The notes: generated by a model from the letters alone, not told the origin. Positions 9,414-18,378 are shown, counted from the stretch's first letter. The stretch is DNA of 64,000 nt from an uncultured Clostridia bacterium (GCA_900016865.1 FIZI01000013.1:105996-169995), one strand, 5' to 3'. Made by a program: numbers and translations.

Positions 9414-10328
9414 GTGGGAGGATCGTCAGGCATATCCTTGATTGTTACAGGCGTTGTGACTAACTTCGCCATGACCTACGTCATGCTGTGGGCGTCTGCA
9501 GAGATAACTGGGCGCCGTAAGATAGGCTACCGGCTCTTGCTGGGTGCAGTCACGGCTAGTGCGTTCTTGGTAGTGATCTTGTTGCTAGTCGGGTACGGCA
9601 TCATAGGGTTTCGTTCGGTCGCGTCTGTCTTGATTGCGGTATTGTCCGTGCTCGCGGCAGTGGTGGTTTCCTTTGGCCCGCTCAAGCTCGCAGAGCTCAT
9701 AAGACTGTCAGCTCTGGCACTCTTTTTTTCCTGGTTTGCCGGTGGAGTCACCATCGCAGTCAACCTATACACTGGAGGATGGATGGGTGGCAGCGGTTGG
9801 GATATGGTGACTAGTCTGATAATCGCCGTGGGCTCAGTCCTCTTGGTGGCTGAACTCGGTTGGGGGGTTGTCCATAGGCGAATGCGGGACTCGCTCTATT
9901 TCGTGCCGATCAGGATACTCCTCTGCGATCAGAAACTTGAAACCAACGCTCTTATAGACACAGGAAATCAGTTGCGAGATCCGCTTACCGGCGCTCCAGT
10001 AGTCATTGTGGAGCTTGAGCTCTTGAAGAGGGTCATTCCCAGGGAGATCCTGGACGCCTTTGAGAGTAAAGCGGAGTCTCCTTATGAGTTGCTCGCCATC
10101 CTATCATCGTTTCCTGAGTGGGCTAGGCGAATCCGGCTGATCCCGTTCAGCTCTCTGGGCAAGGACAAGGGTATACTGGTTGGGATTCGTCCAGATGCTC
10201 TGGAAATACTTGAGGGAGATGTTGGCTTCTCTGTCACTAACGTCGTGCTCGGTGTGCATCCCAGAAATCTGTCCAGTTCAAGCCAGTACCAGGCATTGCT
10301 TCATCCCGAGCTCTTGGGGGCGGCTTAG
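9414..10328 (+). CDS. spoIIGA: Sporulation sigma-E factor-processing aspartic protease SpoIIGA
   Basis: The membrane protease that activates pro-sigma-E in the mother cell after the SpoIIR signal. The first 155 residues form about five transmembrane segments. A cytoplasmic aspartic-protease domain follows, with the catalytic motif [12 protein letters not shown] (Asp182) and a second family motif, [19 protein letters not shown]. It lies directly before its substrate gene sigE, as in Bacillus and Clostridia. The GTG start at 9414 has only a weak ribosome site (AGGGGCT). A candidate Spo0A box lies 29 bases upstream. Confidence 0.93.
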   Translation: MGGSSGISLIVTGVVTNFAMTYVMLWASAEITGRRKIGYRLLLGAVTASAFLVVILLLVGYGIIGFRSVASVLIAVLSVLAAVVVSFGPLKLAELIRLSALALFFSWFAGGVTIAVNLYTGGWMGGSGWDMVTSLIIAVGSVLLVAELGWGVVHRRMRDSLYFVPIRILLCDQKLETNALIDTGNQLRDPLTGAPVVIVELELLKRVIPREILDAFESKAESPYELLAILSSFPEWARRIRLIPFSSLGKDKGILVGIRPDALEILEGDVGFSVTNVVLGVHPRNLSSSSQYQALLHPELLGAA

Positions 10329-10384
10329 GCGGGCCTGTCGTCTCAAGGCCGGGTATACTCCAGCCACCTGAGGAGCAAGTCTTT

Positions 10385-11119
10385 ATGTGGACAGTTGTTC
10401 GAAGTCTGAAATGGCGACTGCGTGTGTTGCTGCTGCGCGTCTTTGCCAAGCTGGGGATCTTTCCCGAGCTGGTGATTCATTATGTGGGAAGCGGAGAAGC
10501 GCTTCCCCCGCCGCTAAGCTCAGAGGAGGAGGTCGCTCTCCTCAAGCGTTTGGAGAGAGGCGACTTTCGCGTTCGCGGAGAACTCATCGAGAGGAATCTT
10601 CGGCTGGTTGTGTACATCGCGAAGCGCTTTGAAAACACGGGCGTTTTTATTGAAGACCTAGTGTCCATCGGGACAATAGGCCTGATAAAGGCTGTGAACA
10701 CCTTTAAGCCGGAGCGAAACATCAAACTGGCTACATATGCGTCCAGGTGCATTGAGAACGAAATACTGATGTACCTGAGGAGAAACAGCAAGACCAGATC
10801 TGAGGTGTCGTTTGACGAACCGCTTAATATCGATTGGGACGGCAACGAGCTTCTGCTTTCCGACGTTTTGGGAACCGAGAATGACGTCATTTACAGGTGC
10901 ATAGAGGACGAAGTTGACAAGTCTCTACTAGCTTCTGCTCTCGGAAGCCTCAATCGCCGGGAGAAGCGTATCATGGAGCTTAGATTTGGGCTCTCCGATG
11001 GTGTGGAGAAGACGCAGAAGGAAGTTGCCGACCTCCTCGGCATTTCTCAGTCCTACATATCCCGACTGGAAAAACGTATAATAAAGAAGCTAAGGCGAGA
11101 GATCCAGAGAATCGAGTAA
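10385..11119 (+). CDS. sigE: RNA polymerase sporulation sigma factor sigma-E (pro-form)
   Basis: The mother-cell sigma factor, made as an inactive precursor. The 244 residues begin with a hydrophobic and basic pro-sequence. The SpoIIGA processing region is around [13 protein letters not shown] (residues 32-44), almost the same as in Bacillus subtilis. Region 2 ([35 protein letters not shown]) and region 4 ([24 protein letters not shown]) are near-consensus. ATG at 10385 follows TGAGGAG. The gene ends at a terminator at 11166, so spoIIGA-sigE is one transcription unit. Confidence 0.98.
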   Translation: MWTVVRSLKWRLRVLLLRVFAKLGIFPELVIHYVGSGEALPPPLSSEEEVALLKRLERGDFRVRGELIERNLRLVVYIAKRFENTGVFIEDLVSIGTIGLIKAVNTFKPERNIKLATYASRCIENEILMYLRRNSKTRSEVSFDEPLNIDWDGNELLLSDVLGTENDVIYRCIEDEVDKSLLASALGSLNRREKRIMELRFGLSDGVEKTQKEVADLLGISQSYISRLEKRIIKKLRREIQRIE

Positions 11120-11165
11120 CAGCCGGCATTAGCCGACAAATACTGAATTATCGTCTGTCCAAATG

Positions 11166-11192
11166 AAAGCGCTGGTAAAGAGCGCTTTTTTT
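11166..11192 (+). terminator. Rho-independent terminator after sigE
   Basis: A perfect 8-bp stem, AAAGCGCT (11166-11173) with AGCGCTTT (11181-11188), has a 7-base loop and runs directly into seven T residues. It separates the spoIIGA-sigE unit from sigG. Confidence 0.9.
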
Positions 11193-11396
11193 GTTGGGTA
11201 TAAAAGGTTGAGGTCATGTCAATAATGGTACTGTGCTTGACGGAATATGGAAAACCTAGCGGTGCTGGGTTTTGTCTGCGCAAGATGAGCTCTGTCAGGA
11301 GTCTTGTTGTAGTAGGCGTCGGCCGCGTCGAAGGTGTCGGCTCAGGGAGGCCGTGATCCTGGATGCGGGTCTTTTGCCATTGGAGGGGAGCCAGAA

Positions 11397-12164
11397 GTGA
11401 ACAAGGTTGAGATCTGCGGGGTCAACACGTCGAAGTTGCCAGTCCTAAAGAGCGCGCAGATGAAAGAGCTGCTGCAGCGGGTGAGACAAGGCGACGAGGA
11501 CGCGCGGCGAGAGCTTATCCAGGGAAACCTAAGGCTGGTGCTTAGCGTCATCCAGCGTTTCAACAACAGAGGAGAGTACGTCGATGATCTCTTCCAGGTT
11601 GGCTGCATCGGGCTCATAAAGGCAATCGACAACTTCGACCTCAGCCAGAATGTCAAATTTTCCACGTACGCGGTCCCGATGATAATTGGCGAAATCCGGA
11701 GATACTTGCGGGACAATAACCCCATACGAGTCAGCAGGTCTTTGCGGGACATAGCTTACAAGGCCCTGCAGGTCAGGGACAGGCTCATCAACAGAGACTC
11801 ACGAGAGCCGACCATATCCGAGCTTGCCAACGAACTGGGCATGCCGCGGGAAGAAGTAGTCTATGCGCTTGATGCGATTCAGGAGCCTGTGTCGCTGTTC
11901 GAGCCCATCTATCACGATGGCGGTGACCCCATCTATGTCATGGACCAGGTTGGAGATGACAAGAACGAAGATGCAATCTGGCTGGAGGGTATCGCCATTC
12001 GTGAGGCGATTGAGAAGCTCAACGACAGGGAAAAGCGCATCCTAAAACTGCGGTTCTTCGAAGGGCGAACCCAGATGGAGGTCGCGGATGAGATCGGAAT
12101 CTCACAGGCCCAGGTGTCAAGGCTCGAAAAAGCAGCGCTCAAGCACATGCGCAGGTTTGTTTAG
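11397..12164 (+). CDS. sigG: RNA polymerase sporulation sigma factor sigma-G
   Basis: The forespore-specific late sigma factor of 255 residues. It begins at GTG 11397 with NKVEICGVNTSKLPVL, the conserved sigma-G N-terminus, preceded by GGAGGGGAG; the open frame extends further upstream but lacks homology there. Regions 2, 3 and 4 are near-identical to family consensus (RFNNRGEYVDDLFQVGCIG, MIIGEIRRYLRDNNPIRVSR, EIGISQAQVSRLEKAALK). It is separated from sigE by a terminator and about 200 bases that should hold its own promoter. A loose sigma-F/G-like pair (GTATA at 11198, CAATAAT at 11220) is present but not convincing. spoIIR follows 16 bases later. Confidence 0.97.
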   Translation: MNKVEICGVNTSKLPVLKSAQMKELLQRVRQGDEDARRELIQGNLRLVLSVIQRFNNRGEYVDDLFQVGCIGLIKAIDNFDLSQNVKFSTYAVPMIIGEIRRYLRDNNPIRVSRSLRDIAYKALQVRDRLINRDSREPTISELANELGMPREEVVYALDAIQEPVSLFEPIYHDGGDPIYVMDQVGDDKNEDAIWLEGIAIREAIEKLNDREKRILKLRFFEGRTQMEVADEIGISQAQVSRLEKAALKHMRRFV

Positions 12165-12180
12165 TTAGGGGTGACCAGGT

Positions 12181-13029
12181 ATGTTTTTTTCTTGCTCGTT
12201 TGTCAAGCGGCTGAACAGAGCCTGTGGGAGAACAGATGTGTCTGAGATTCGCCAAAGGATTCTTACAGCTCTAGCAATCACCCTATTGACTGTGACGTGT
12301 GCCGGCCTGACTAGGTGGATTCCGAGTGCAACAGCTGATTCTGAGTCGAGTCTTGCCGATGCCTTGGTAAGACTGCACGTCATAGCCAACAGCGATACAT
12401 TTGAGGACCAGGCGCTGAAGCTAGAGGTAAGGGACGCAGTTCTTGACGCGGCCCGGGAGATCCTTGAGGGTGCGACAGGCAAGAAGGAAGCTATGGAACT
12501 AATCTGCTCACATCTAGACGAGCTCGAGTCAGCTGCTGCCGAGGCCGTGCAACGCGCAGGCTATGATTACAGTGTCTCCGTCTCCAGTGGGCGATTTGGG
12601 TTTCCGGACAGGTCCTATGGAACGCTGTTTGTGCCCGCAGGGGAGTACGATGCCGTCAAGGTTGTCATTGGAGCAGGAAAAGGAAGTAACTGGTGGTGCG
12701 TGATGTTTCCGCCGCTGTGCTTTATAGATGTGTCTTTAGGTCAGACTCAGGCCCAAGCGCCTTCAGCCCCTCATCAGCCGGATGCTGAACTCGGTTTTCG
12801 GCTCAATACTGAGACATCAATTCGCAGCGACAACGCATTAGAGAGGCTGGAAAGGCAGGTGCAGAGATATGTTGCGTCACTTGAGCAAGGAGGCCCTTCA
12901 ACGGGTACGCAGGAAGGCGTCGCCAGTCAAACAGGATTGGTGGCAAGACTAGAGAGTGAAATTGGCAAAATCAAACAACAATTAGGGTCTCAGAAATATG
13001 CGATACAGTCTTGGCTGTGGTTTTTCTGA
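12181..13029 (+). CDS. spoIIR: Stage II sporulation protein R (SpoIIR)
   Basis: The forespore-secreted signal that triggers SpoIIGA to cleave pro-sigma-E in the mother cell. The protein has 282 residues, an N-terminal signal or membrane segment near 27-44, and the SpoIIR signatures LVRLHVIANSDTFEDQALKL (about 62-81) and NWWCVMFPPLCFID (about 169-182). The C-terminal 80 residues are low-complexity and end in a hydrophobic WLWFF. Start ATG 12181 follows AGGGGTGA. Finding it directly behind sigG puts the protease, its substrate and its activating signal within 4 kb. Confidence 0.93.
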   Translation: MFFSCSFVKRLNRACGRTDVSEIRQRILTALAITLLTVTCAGLTRWIPSATADSESSLADALVRLHVIANSDTFEDQALKLEVRDAVLDAAREILEGATGKKEAMELICSHLDELESAAAEAVQRAGYDYSVSVSSGRFGFPDRSYGTLFVPAGEYDAVKVVIGAGKGSNWWCVMFPPLCFIDVSLGQTQAQAPSAPHQPDAELGFRLNTETSIRSDNALERLERQVQRYVASLEQGGPSTGTQEGVASQTGLVARLESEIGKIKQQLGSQKYAIQSWLWFF

Positions 13030-13107
13030 TTTGAGCATTCGTTGAACCCTGCACCTTCGGTATGACAGTTGCATAGTGTGTATGAGGAATGCCAGGGGGT
13101 ATTGAGT

Positions 13108-13359
13108 ATGCTCATACGCACGTCAGATCTCAAGGTGCGGGAAGTCATTAACATCCGAGATGGGCGCAACCTAGGGGTGGTCACAGACATCGAATTCGAC
13201 ATGGAAAAGGGAGCTGTCCAATCCATCATAGTGCCGGGTGAGGGCCGTCTATTAGGGCTATTCGGCAGGAGAGGAGACGTTGTCATCCCCTGGCACCGAA
13301 TACGGAAGTTCGGTGAAGACGCCATACTTGTTGATGTAGATGATTTCAAAGACGAATAA
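13108..13359 (+). CDS. ylmC: PRC-barrel sporulation protein, YlmC/YmxH family
   Basis: An 83-residue PRC-barrel protein (MLIRTSDLKVREVINIRDG to LVDVDDF) of the YlmC/YmxH family found next to sigG in most spore formers; the exact function is not known. The start is ATG 13108, with AGGGGG about nine bases upstream; an in-frame GTG-type extension to 13069 is not supported. The core has GRNLGVVTDIEFD, LLGLFGRRGDVVIPWHRI and GEDAILVDV, as in Bacillus YlmC. A terminator follows at 13387. Confidence 0.88.
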   Translation: MLIRTSDLKVREVINIRDGRNLGVVTDIEFDMEKGAVQSIIVPGEGRLLGLFGRRGDVVIPWHRIRKFGEDAILVDVDDFKDE

Positions 13360-13386
13360 GACTGCAGACGGTGCTGATCCGACACC

Positions 13387-13423
13387 AAGGCAGCTGTCGC
13401 TCTTTCAACGACTGCTGCCTTTT
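13387..13423 (+). terminator. Rho-independent terminator after ylmC
   Basis: The stem is AAGGCAGC (13387-13394) with GCTGCCTT (13414-13421), extended inward by GTCG/CGAC across a single T:T mismatch. It is followed by a short T run. It ends the sigG-spoIIR-ylmC unit. Confidence 0.8.
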
Positions 13424-13438
13424 AGTTTTGCGATGGGC

Positions 13439-13444
13439 TATAAT
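13439..13444 (+). promoter_or_regulatory. Sigma-A -10 element for nrdR
   Basis: A consensus TATAAT 20 bases before the nrdR start, just after a terminator. No clear -35 hexamer is seen at the right distance. No NrdR-box pair was recognised around it. Confidence 0.45.
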
Positions 13445-13464
13445 GGTCTCAGGGAGTGGTAGAC

Positions 13465-13920
13465 GTGAGATGTCCCTTTTGCGGCGAACGAGATACCAAA
13501 GTCACTGATTCGCGAGCAACCGACGACGGTTGTTCAGTGCGCAGGCGTAGGGAGTGCGTGAAATGCGGCCGAAGGTTTACCACCTATGAGACTGTAGATA
13601 GGACGCCTTTGATCGTGGTCAAAAAAGATGGGAGCCGAGAGGCGTTTGATCGAAACAAGATCCTCACCGGACTCATGAGAGCCTGCGAGAAGCGCCCGGT
13701 TTCTGTGGCAGAGCTTGAGACTTTGGCTACGTCCATTGAGTTGACTCTCCGCAATCAGCTGAAGCCGGAGGTTACGAGCAAAGACATTGGCGAACTCGTC
13801 ATGGAGAAACTCAGAGATCTCGACGAGGTAGCTTATGTGCGTTTCGCCTCAGTGTACAGACAATTCAGAGACATCACAAGATTCAAGCAGGAACTCGAGA
13901 GCCTGCTTGAGAAACGATGA
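13465..13920 (+). CDS. nrdR: Transcriptional regulator NrdR (ribonucleotide reductase repressor)
   Basis: An ATP/dATP-sensing repressor of ribonucleotide reductase genes. It has 151 residues: a zinc ribbon with Cys3, Cys6, Cys31 and Cys34, then an ATP-cone domain starting near [18 protein letters not shown] and ending with [14 protein letters not shown]. The start is GTG 13465, which gives the family N-terminus MRCPFCG and has AGGGAG eight bases upstream; an earlier in-frame GTG (13456) would sit on the ribosome site. It has its own -10 element, so it is probably expressed apart from the sporulation block. Confidence 0.95.
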   Translation: MRCPFCGERDTKVTDSRATDDGCSVRRRRECVKCGRRFTTYETVDRTPLIVVKKDGSREAFDRNKILTGLMRACEKRPVSVAELETLATSIELTLRNQLKPEVTSKDIGELVMEKLRDLDEVAYVRFASVYRQFRDITRFKQELESLLEKR

Positions 13921-13957
13921 CAGATGACTGTCTTGCCTGTATTGGGGGCCATATCGA

Positions 13958-14821
13958 GTGTGGCACATTAGAGAAAGCCATGGAGTCAAGTACCTGCTGA
14001 GTGATTCTGCGCTTGCAGGCGGATTTGTGGCGGGTTTTACTACCCGGCTTGGCGGCGTCAGCTCGCTGTCGTACAGCTCTTTGAACCTAGGTCTCCATGT
14101 AGGTGACGCAAGAGAGCGAGTGATAACGAACAGAAGGCGCTTCGCTGCCGCTCTTGGTGTAGACCTTGGGTGCATGGTATTTGCAGAACAAGTGCACTCC
14201 AACAGGGTTGAAATCGTCAATACACAGCATTGTGGAATGGGCGTGCTCGAGCAGGAGACCGCCGTTTCCAAGACTGACGGCCTGATAACGTCAGAAGCCG
14301 GTGTTATGCTGGTTTTGACGTTTGCCGACTGTGTACCTGTAATCCTGTTTGAACCTGAATCCTCAGTGGCAGCAGTCGTTCATGCAGGGTGGCGCGGCAC
14401 GGCAGCCTCTATTGTCAGGACCGCAGTCTCGCTGATCACGGCCAGGTTCAAGGTGAGTCCGATATCTATCCGAGCATTGATCGGGCCGTCAATCGGCCAG
14501 TGCTGCTACGAGGTTTCTTGTGAGGTAGCGGCAAGTGTGCGGTCTGCCAGATTGGCACCGGCTGCAGGCGATGCAGAGAGAAGCGGTGAGCAGGCACAGT
14601 GCCCGAGGGATATAGGTGTAGAGCCGGGACGTCGTGTGCGTCTTGATCTGGCTTCTGAGAACGTCGCCCAACTGCTCGACGCCGGTGTGCCAAGCCGCAA
14701 CATCGAGCACTTGAAAACCTGCACGTCCTGCCACAGTGATTTGTTTTTTTCGCACAGAGCTGGCCGGGGAACGACAGGCCGATTTGCGGCGTTTGCCTAC
14801 ATTCCTCTAGAGGGACTATAA
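13958..14821 (+). CDS. pgeF: Peptidoglycan editing factor PgeF / YfiH-YlmD family multicopper-like oxidase
   Basis: A DUF152/YlmD-family protein of 287 residues. E. coli YfiH (PgeF) removes aberrant L-Ser-containing precursors; the family has also been called polyphenol oxidase or purine nucleoside phosphorylase. The zinc-site residues are visible as His in EQVHSNRV, Cys in FADCVPV and His in VVHAGWRGT. The C-terminal CTSCHSDLFFSHRAG is also conserved. The GTG start at 13958 follows TGGGGGCC. It is next to yggS and sepF, as in the Bacillus ylmD-ylmE-ylmF order. Confidence 0.9.
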   Translation: MWHIRESHGVKYLLSDSALAGGFVAGFTTRLGGVSSLSYSSLNLGLHVGDARERVITNRRRFAAALGVDLGCMVFAEQVHSNRVEIVNTQHCGMGVLEQETAVSKTDGLITSEAGVMLVLTFADCVPVILFEPESSVAAVVHAGWRGTAASIVRTAVSLITARFKVSPISIRALIGPSIGQCCYEVSCEVAASVRSARLAPAAGDAERSGEQAQCPRDIGVEPGRRVRLDLASENVAQLLDAGVPSRNIEHLKTCTSCHSDLFFSHRAGRGTTGRFAAFAYIPLEGL

Positions 14822-14822
14822 T
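14793..14822 (+). promoter_or_regulatory. Possible internal promoter before yggS
   Basis: TTGCCT (14793) and TATAAT (14817) are separated by 18 bases and overlap the pgeF stop codon. This could give independent expression of yggS-sepF. Confidence 0.4.
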
Positions 14823-14847
14823 ATGACTGAAGAAGAGGTGACTGGCT

Positions 14848-15543
14848 ATGGAATCGCTCTCTGAGCGCGTCCAAGCCGTGCAACAGAGAATTCAACGTGC
14901 AGCTGAGTCAGTAGGAAGGAATCCAGAAGACATCACTCTGGTAGCGGTAACAAAGACTATTCCGGCGGACCGAATCCGTGAGTTGCTGGACTTAGGCATA
15001 AAGCACATTGGAGAAAACAGGGTGCAGGAAGCTCAAGCCAAGATCCCCGAGTTGAAGTCTTACAACGCTACCTGGCACCTCGTGGGACACCTCCAGAGCA
15101 ACAAGATCAACAAGGCCCTCTCGCTGTTTGACATGATTCAGTCGGTTGACAGTAGCCGTCTGGCGGCTGCGATTCAGCTTAGAGCCGAGCGCGACAATGT
15201 GGTAGGAGTGCCGTGCCTTGTTCAGGTCAACGTATCAGGCGAATCAACAAAGCACGGAATCCCTCTGGAGTCAGCGCTGGAGACAATCAGAGAGATAGCT
15301 CGGTATGATCGGTTGAAGATTCGCGGTCTCATGACCATTGCTCCTTATACTAATGATCCTGAAAGTGTTAGGCCTGTTTTCAGGCAACTCAGATTACTAG
15401 CTGATCGGATAAGAGACGAACGTATCGACGGAGTCAGTATGGATACGCTGTCAATGGGGATGAGCGGCGACTTTGAAGTTGCAATCCAAGAGGGCTCTAC
15501 AATGGTTAGAATAGGATCGTTACTGTTTGGACCTAGGGAGTAA
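14848..15543 (+). CDS. yggS: PLP homeostasis protein YggS/YlmE (PROSC family)
   Basis: A PLP-binding protein of 231 residues with an alanine-racemase-like TIM barrel; it balances PLP pools and has no known catalytic reaction. The PLP lysine lies in LVAVTKTIP near residue 35. HIGENRVQEAQAK, WHLVGHLQSNK and the C-terminal LSMGMSGDFEVAIQEGSTMVRIG are family hallmarks. ATG 14848 follows AGAGGTG. Its stop overlaps the sepF start by one base (TAATG). Confidence 0.94.
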   Translation: MESLSERVQAVQQRIQRAAESVGRNPEDITLVAVTKTIPADRIRELLDLGIKHIGENRVQEAQAKIPELKSYNATWHLVGHLQSNKINKALSLFDMIQSVDSSRLAAAIQLRAERDNVVGVPCLVQVNVSGESTKHGIPLESALETIREIARYDRLKIRGLMTIAPYTNDPESVRPVFRQLRLLADRIRDERIDGVSMDTLSMGMSGDFEVAIQEGSTMVRIGSLLFGPRE

Positions 15544-15959
15544 TGCCGAATATGAGAGAAGGCATCCTGGATCGGATACTCGCGCTCATGGGCCTTGACG
15601 TAGGCCTGGATCCGGAGGAAAAGATGGTCGAACGCGACGTCAAGGCGACAGAGACGATAAGGGCCGAGTTTGGCGACAAGGTCGTCAGCTTGAGGTCGTC
15701 TAGGAACACGCGTCTCATGATAGTCGAGCCCAAGGGTTTTAGCGAGGTCCGCAGGATCTGCGATCATCTTCGCAGAAGACGGCCGGTCATCGTCAATGTC
15801 AGCGGATGTGACTCGGTTACTTCCAGGCGGATCTTGGATTTCGTGATGGGGGCTACGTATGCCATGTCAGGGCATATGCAAAAGATCACGGACGGCGTCT
15901 TTTTGTTCACCTCAGATAACTTCGACATAGTGGAGGAGAAGGCGGCCGATAAAGAATAG
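15543..15959 (+). CDS. sepF: Cell division protein SepF
   Basis: A membrane-binding division protein of 138 residues that tethers FtsZ. It has a short amphipathic N-terminus (around MREGILDRILALMG), a linker, then the beta-alpha SepF core with VIVNVSGCD, RRILDFVMGATYAMSG and the C-terminal VFLFTSDNF. ATG 15543 overlaps the yggS stop; an in-frame ATG at 15552 is an alternative start. The order yggS-sepF-(proC)-yggT-ylmH matches the Bacillus ylm cluster apart from the inserted proC. Confidence 0.92.
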   Translation: MPNMREGILDRILALMGLDVGLDPEEKMVERDVKATETIRAEFGDKVVSLRSSRNTRLMIVEPKGFSEVRRICDHLRRRRPVIVNVSGCDSVTSRRILDFVMGATYAMSGHMQKITDGVFLFTSDNFDIVEEKAADKE

Positions 15960-15968
15960 ACTGCGGGA

Positions 15969-16820
15969 GTGAAGGCTGTGGAGTACTCGTCAGGGGACGG
16001 AGCGTCTCAGACCAACTTGGCCCTTATCGGTGCAGGAGTGATGGGCGAAGCGATTGCTTCGGCTCTTCTCTCTAAGGGAGCTTGTGATCCAAGGCACTTG
16101 AGTGTTAGTGACGTCCGCGACTATCGGCTAGATGCACTTGGACAGCAACTCGGAGTGAACACTTGCAGTTCGAATAGAGAAGCTGTGGCGGGCGCTTCAG
16201 TGATATTGCTTGCCGTCAAACCACAAGCAATGGATACCGTTTTGAGCGACATCTCTGATGCCATCGGCAGTGACCAGCTGGTGATATCCGTCGCTGCAGG
16301 CATAGACACTGAGTGGATAGAGCGTCGCCTGCTGCCAGGAGCCCGGGTTGTTCGAGCAATGCCAAATACCCCGGGCATTATTGGTATGGGTATTACGGCA
16401 ATCAGTCCGGGGAAGCACGCTACCGAACAAGACGTTTCCGTAACAGAGGGCCTGTTCCGCTGCATGGGCGAGGTAGTGCAAGTCGACGAGACGTTGATGG
16501 ACGCAGTGACGGGCTTGAGCGGAAGCGGCCCAGCATACTGCTTTATGTTCATAGAGTCTCTAGCAGAGGCCGGAGTCCTGAACGGGCTTCCTCGCGATGT
16601 TGCGCTCAAGCTGGCTTGCTGGACCGCGATGGGAGCTGCTGCACTGGTGAAAGACTCGGGCGATCACCCGGCGGTTCTCAAGTCCAGGGTAACATCGCCT
16701 GCTGGAACGACCGCGGCCGGCCTTGCTGTACTTGAGCGGATGGGATTTCGTGCGGCAGTGATCGACGCTGTGACATCTGCTGCAAGTCGAAGCAAGCAAC
16801 TGTCTTCTCAGGACACATAA
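15969..16820 (+). CDS. proC: Pyrroline-5-carboxylate reductase
   Basis: Reduces 1-pyrroline-5-carboxylate to proline with NAD(P)H. The 283 residues have an N-terminal Rossmann fold (LALIGAGVMGEAI), the family motifs LAVKPQAM, VRAMPNTP and AVTGLSGSGPAYCF, and the C-terminal VTSPAGTTAAGL signature, so it is full length. The GTG start at 15969 follows CGGGAG. proC between sepF and yggT is common in Bacillota and other phyla; no proA/proB is seen here. Confidence 0.95.
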   Translation: MKAVEYSSGDGASQTNLALIGAGVMGEAIASALLSKGACDPRHLSVSDVRDYRLDALGQQLGVNTCSSNREAVAGASVILLAVKPQAMDTVLSDISDAIGSDQLVISVAAGIDTEWIERRLLPGARVVRAMPNTPGIIGMGITAISPGKHATEQDVSVTEGLFRCMGEVVQVDETLMDAVTGLSGSGPAYCFMFIESLAEAGVLNGLPRDVALKLACWTAMGAAALVKDSGDHPAVLKSRVTSPAGTTAAGLAVLERMGFRAAVIDAVTSAASRSKQLSSQDT

Positions 16821-16834
16821 GCATTGGAGATTGC

Positions 16835-17119
16835 TTGATTGGGGGCTACGTCACCGTGGTGCGAATGCAGCTGTGGAGATTTATAGATCTTTTTCTGAGG
16901 ATATATGAAATACTGATCCTTGCAAGAGTAGTGATGTCATGGGTGCAGATGGAGAGCAACAAACTGTCGGACTTTGTGTATAGAGTTACTGAGCCTGTAC
17001 TTAGGCCGATCAGGGAGTTGATCCCTGCTGTTGCAGGAGTGATTGATTTTTCTCCGTTGATAGCGTTCATGCTTTTGACCTTGGTGAGAAGGCTGTTGTT
17101 TGCTTTGTTGGTGTGGTAA
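16835..17119 (+). CDS. yggT: YggT/YlmG family membrane protein
   Basis: A 94-residue protein with two hydrophobic segments (about 15-35 and 70-92) and the family signature VTEPVLRPIRELIP in the middle. YggT/YlmG proteins are linked with division and membrane protein distribution. The TTG start at 16835 has a GGAG site six bases upstream. It sits between sepF-proC and ylmH. Confidence 0.85.
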   Translation: MIGGYVTVVRMQLWRFIDLFLRIYEILILARVVMSWVQMESNKLSDFVYRVTEPVLRPIRELIPAVAGVIDFSPLIAFMLLTLVRRLLFALLVW

Positions 17120-17153
17120 CAGCACTCATGTTAAGCAGGCGTAAGGAGGAATT

Positions 17154-17951
17154 ATGCTGATCGATCCTATTGATGTTGTTCCTGTTGATGAGATGTTTGA
17201 GTCTGCGGAGCACAAACAGGTGGCAGCTCGCACCATCGATTATGTCCGAGAGACACTGCAGACCGCCGACTCGCGATTGACCGAGTTTCTCAGTTCAGCA
17301 GAGCAGGATGTGATGCGCTCGGTGTTGCGCAGACTCCCAGATGTCAGATACGTGATGTTCGGAGGCTATCGGGGAGCTGAACGCAAGCGAGCGATTATCA
17401 TTCCGTCGTATTTCGTCAATGAATACCTCGACTTCCAGATCGGGGCCATTGAGATCGTGCCCGACACTGATAGAGAGGTGCTTTCGCGCAGCGATTACGA
17501 GAAGGCGCTGTTGGCACTTGGGCTTGACGCCGACAGGTTCGGAGACGTCATAGTGAATGACGACCGTGCCCAGATCTTTGTTGACAGCTCTGTTGAGCAG
17601 TTCGTCGTAGAAAGACTGACCAGGGTTGGACGCTTCAGGGCGACAGTGACTGCGATCGACCCCGAGAGGGTGGACGTGGCCTCTGAAAGCGTTGAGATAG
17701 AGCGCACAGTTGCGTCGCTGCGCCTTGACTCTGTCGCGGCTGCCGGCTACTCGTCGTCGCGGACCAAAATGGCGAGGGAGATCAAAGCCGGCCAGGTCAA
17801 GCTCAACTGGAACCTGACAGTCAAGCCTGATGTCGAAGTCAAGACGGGTGATGTCATCTCGATGCGCGGCCGCGGGCGCGTCGTGATAGAGGAAGTTCTT
17901 GGAGAGACGCGGAAAGGCCGTTTGCGCATCCGTCTCAGAAAATCGCTCTAG
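17154..17951 (+). CDS. ylmH: RNA-binding S4-domain protein YlmH
   Basis: A 265-residue YlmH protein. An N-terminal YlmH-type domain contains YVMFGGYRGAERKRAIIIPSY. The C-terminal S4 domain (about 187-262) has the pattern RLDSVAAAGYSSSRTKMA, AGQVKLN, VKTGDVISMRGRGRV. YlmH has been tied to division and to recycling of ribosomes with trapped peptidyl-tRNA. ATG 17154 follows a strong AAGGAGGAATT site. divIVA, which follows ylmH in Bacillus, is missing. Confidence 0.9.
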   Translation: MLIDPIDVVPVDEMFESAEHKQVAARTIDYVRETLQTADSRLTEFLSSAEQDVMRSVLRRLPDVRYVMFGGYRGAERKRAIIIPSYFVNEYLDFQIGAIEIVPDTDREVLSRSDYEKALLALGLDADRFGDVIVNDDRAQIFVDSSVEQFVVERLTRVGRFRATVTAIDPERVDVASESVEIERTVASLRLDSVAAAGYSSSRTKMAREIKAGQVKLNWNLTVKPDVEVKTGDVISMRGRGRVVIEEVLGETRKGRLRIRLRKSL

Positions 17952-18051
17952 TAGTCTCTATCTGAGCTTCTTGTGGGGAACAATACTTCTGGGCTCTTGG
18001 CTAAGGGCTACAGTCGTATTGCGAGTGAGCGATCAGGTGAATGAGGAAAGC

Positions 18052-18342
18052 GTGAGCAAGCTAAAGGAAGCCATAGCCACTCTCTCTGAGAGACTGGAGA
18101 AGGCGGATTTGGCTGAGTTCGTGCAGTATTACAGGAGACCGGGAAGAGTCTTGTACGTCAACTTCATCGGAGGACTGGCTAGAGGACTCGGAATCGCTAT
18201 CGGCGCCACTCTTCTGCTTGCCCTAGTGCTCTACATCCTCACCTTGGTGGTCAATCTCAATTTGCCGGTTATCAGTCGGGCAATCGCTGAAGTAGTGAAC
18301 TTAGTGCAGCGGAATCTTGAGGCGCTGGAAACCCTTAGGTGA
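18052..18342 (+). CDS. Small membrane protein, DUF5665-like
   Basis: A 96-residue protein. A coiled-coil-prone start (VSKLKEAIATLSERLEKADLAEF) leads to the conserved block YYRRPGRVLYVNFIGGLARGLG. One transmembrane segment follows (about 47-68), and then a tail rich in small hydrophobics (NLNLPVISRAIAEVVNLVQ). This pattern fits DUF5665, of unknown function. The start is uncertain: GTG 18052 has AGGA upstream, while GTG 18025 and 18037 are alternatives; the open frame reaches back to 17899 inside ylmH. It occupies the slot where divIVA would lie, but it is not DivIVA-like. Confidence 0.7.
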   Translation: MSKLKEAIATLSERLEKADLAEFVQYYRRPGRVLYVNFIGGLARGLGIAIGATLLLALVLYILTLVVNLNLPVISRAIAEVVNLVQRNLEALETLR

Positions 18343-18378
18343 TTGGAGCCTATGTGATCACCGAGGAGGCGAGGCACT

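Noticed and set aside
11193..11250. Sigma-F/G-type promoter before sigG
   Set aside because: GTATA (11198) and CAATAAT (11220) have about the right spacing, but the -10 match is poor; not listed as a feature.
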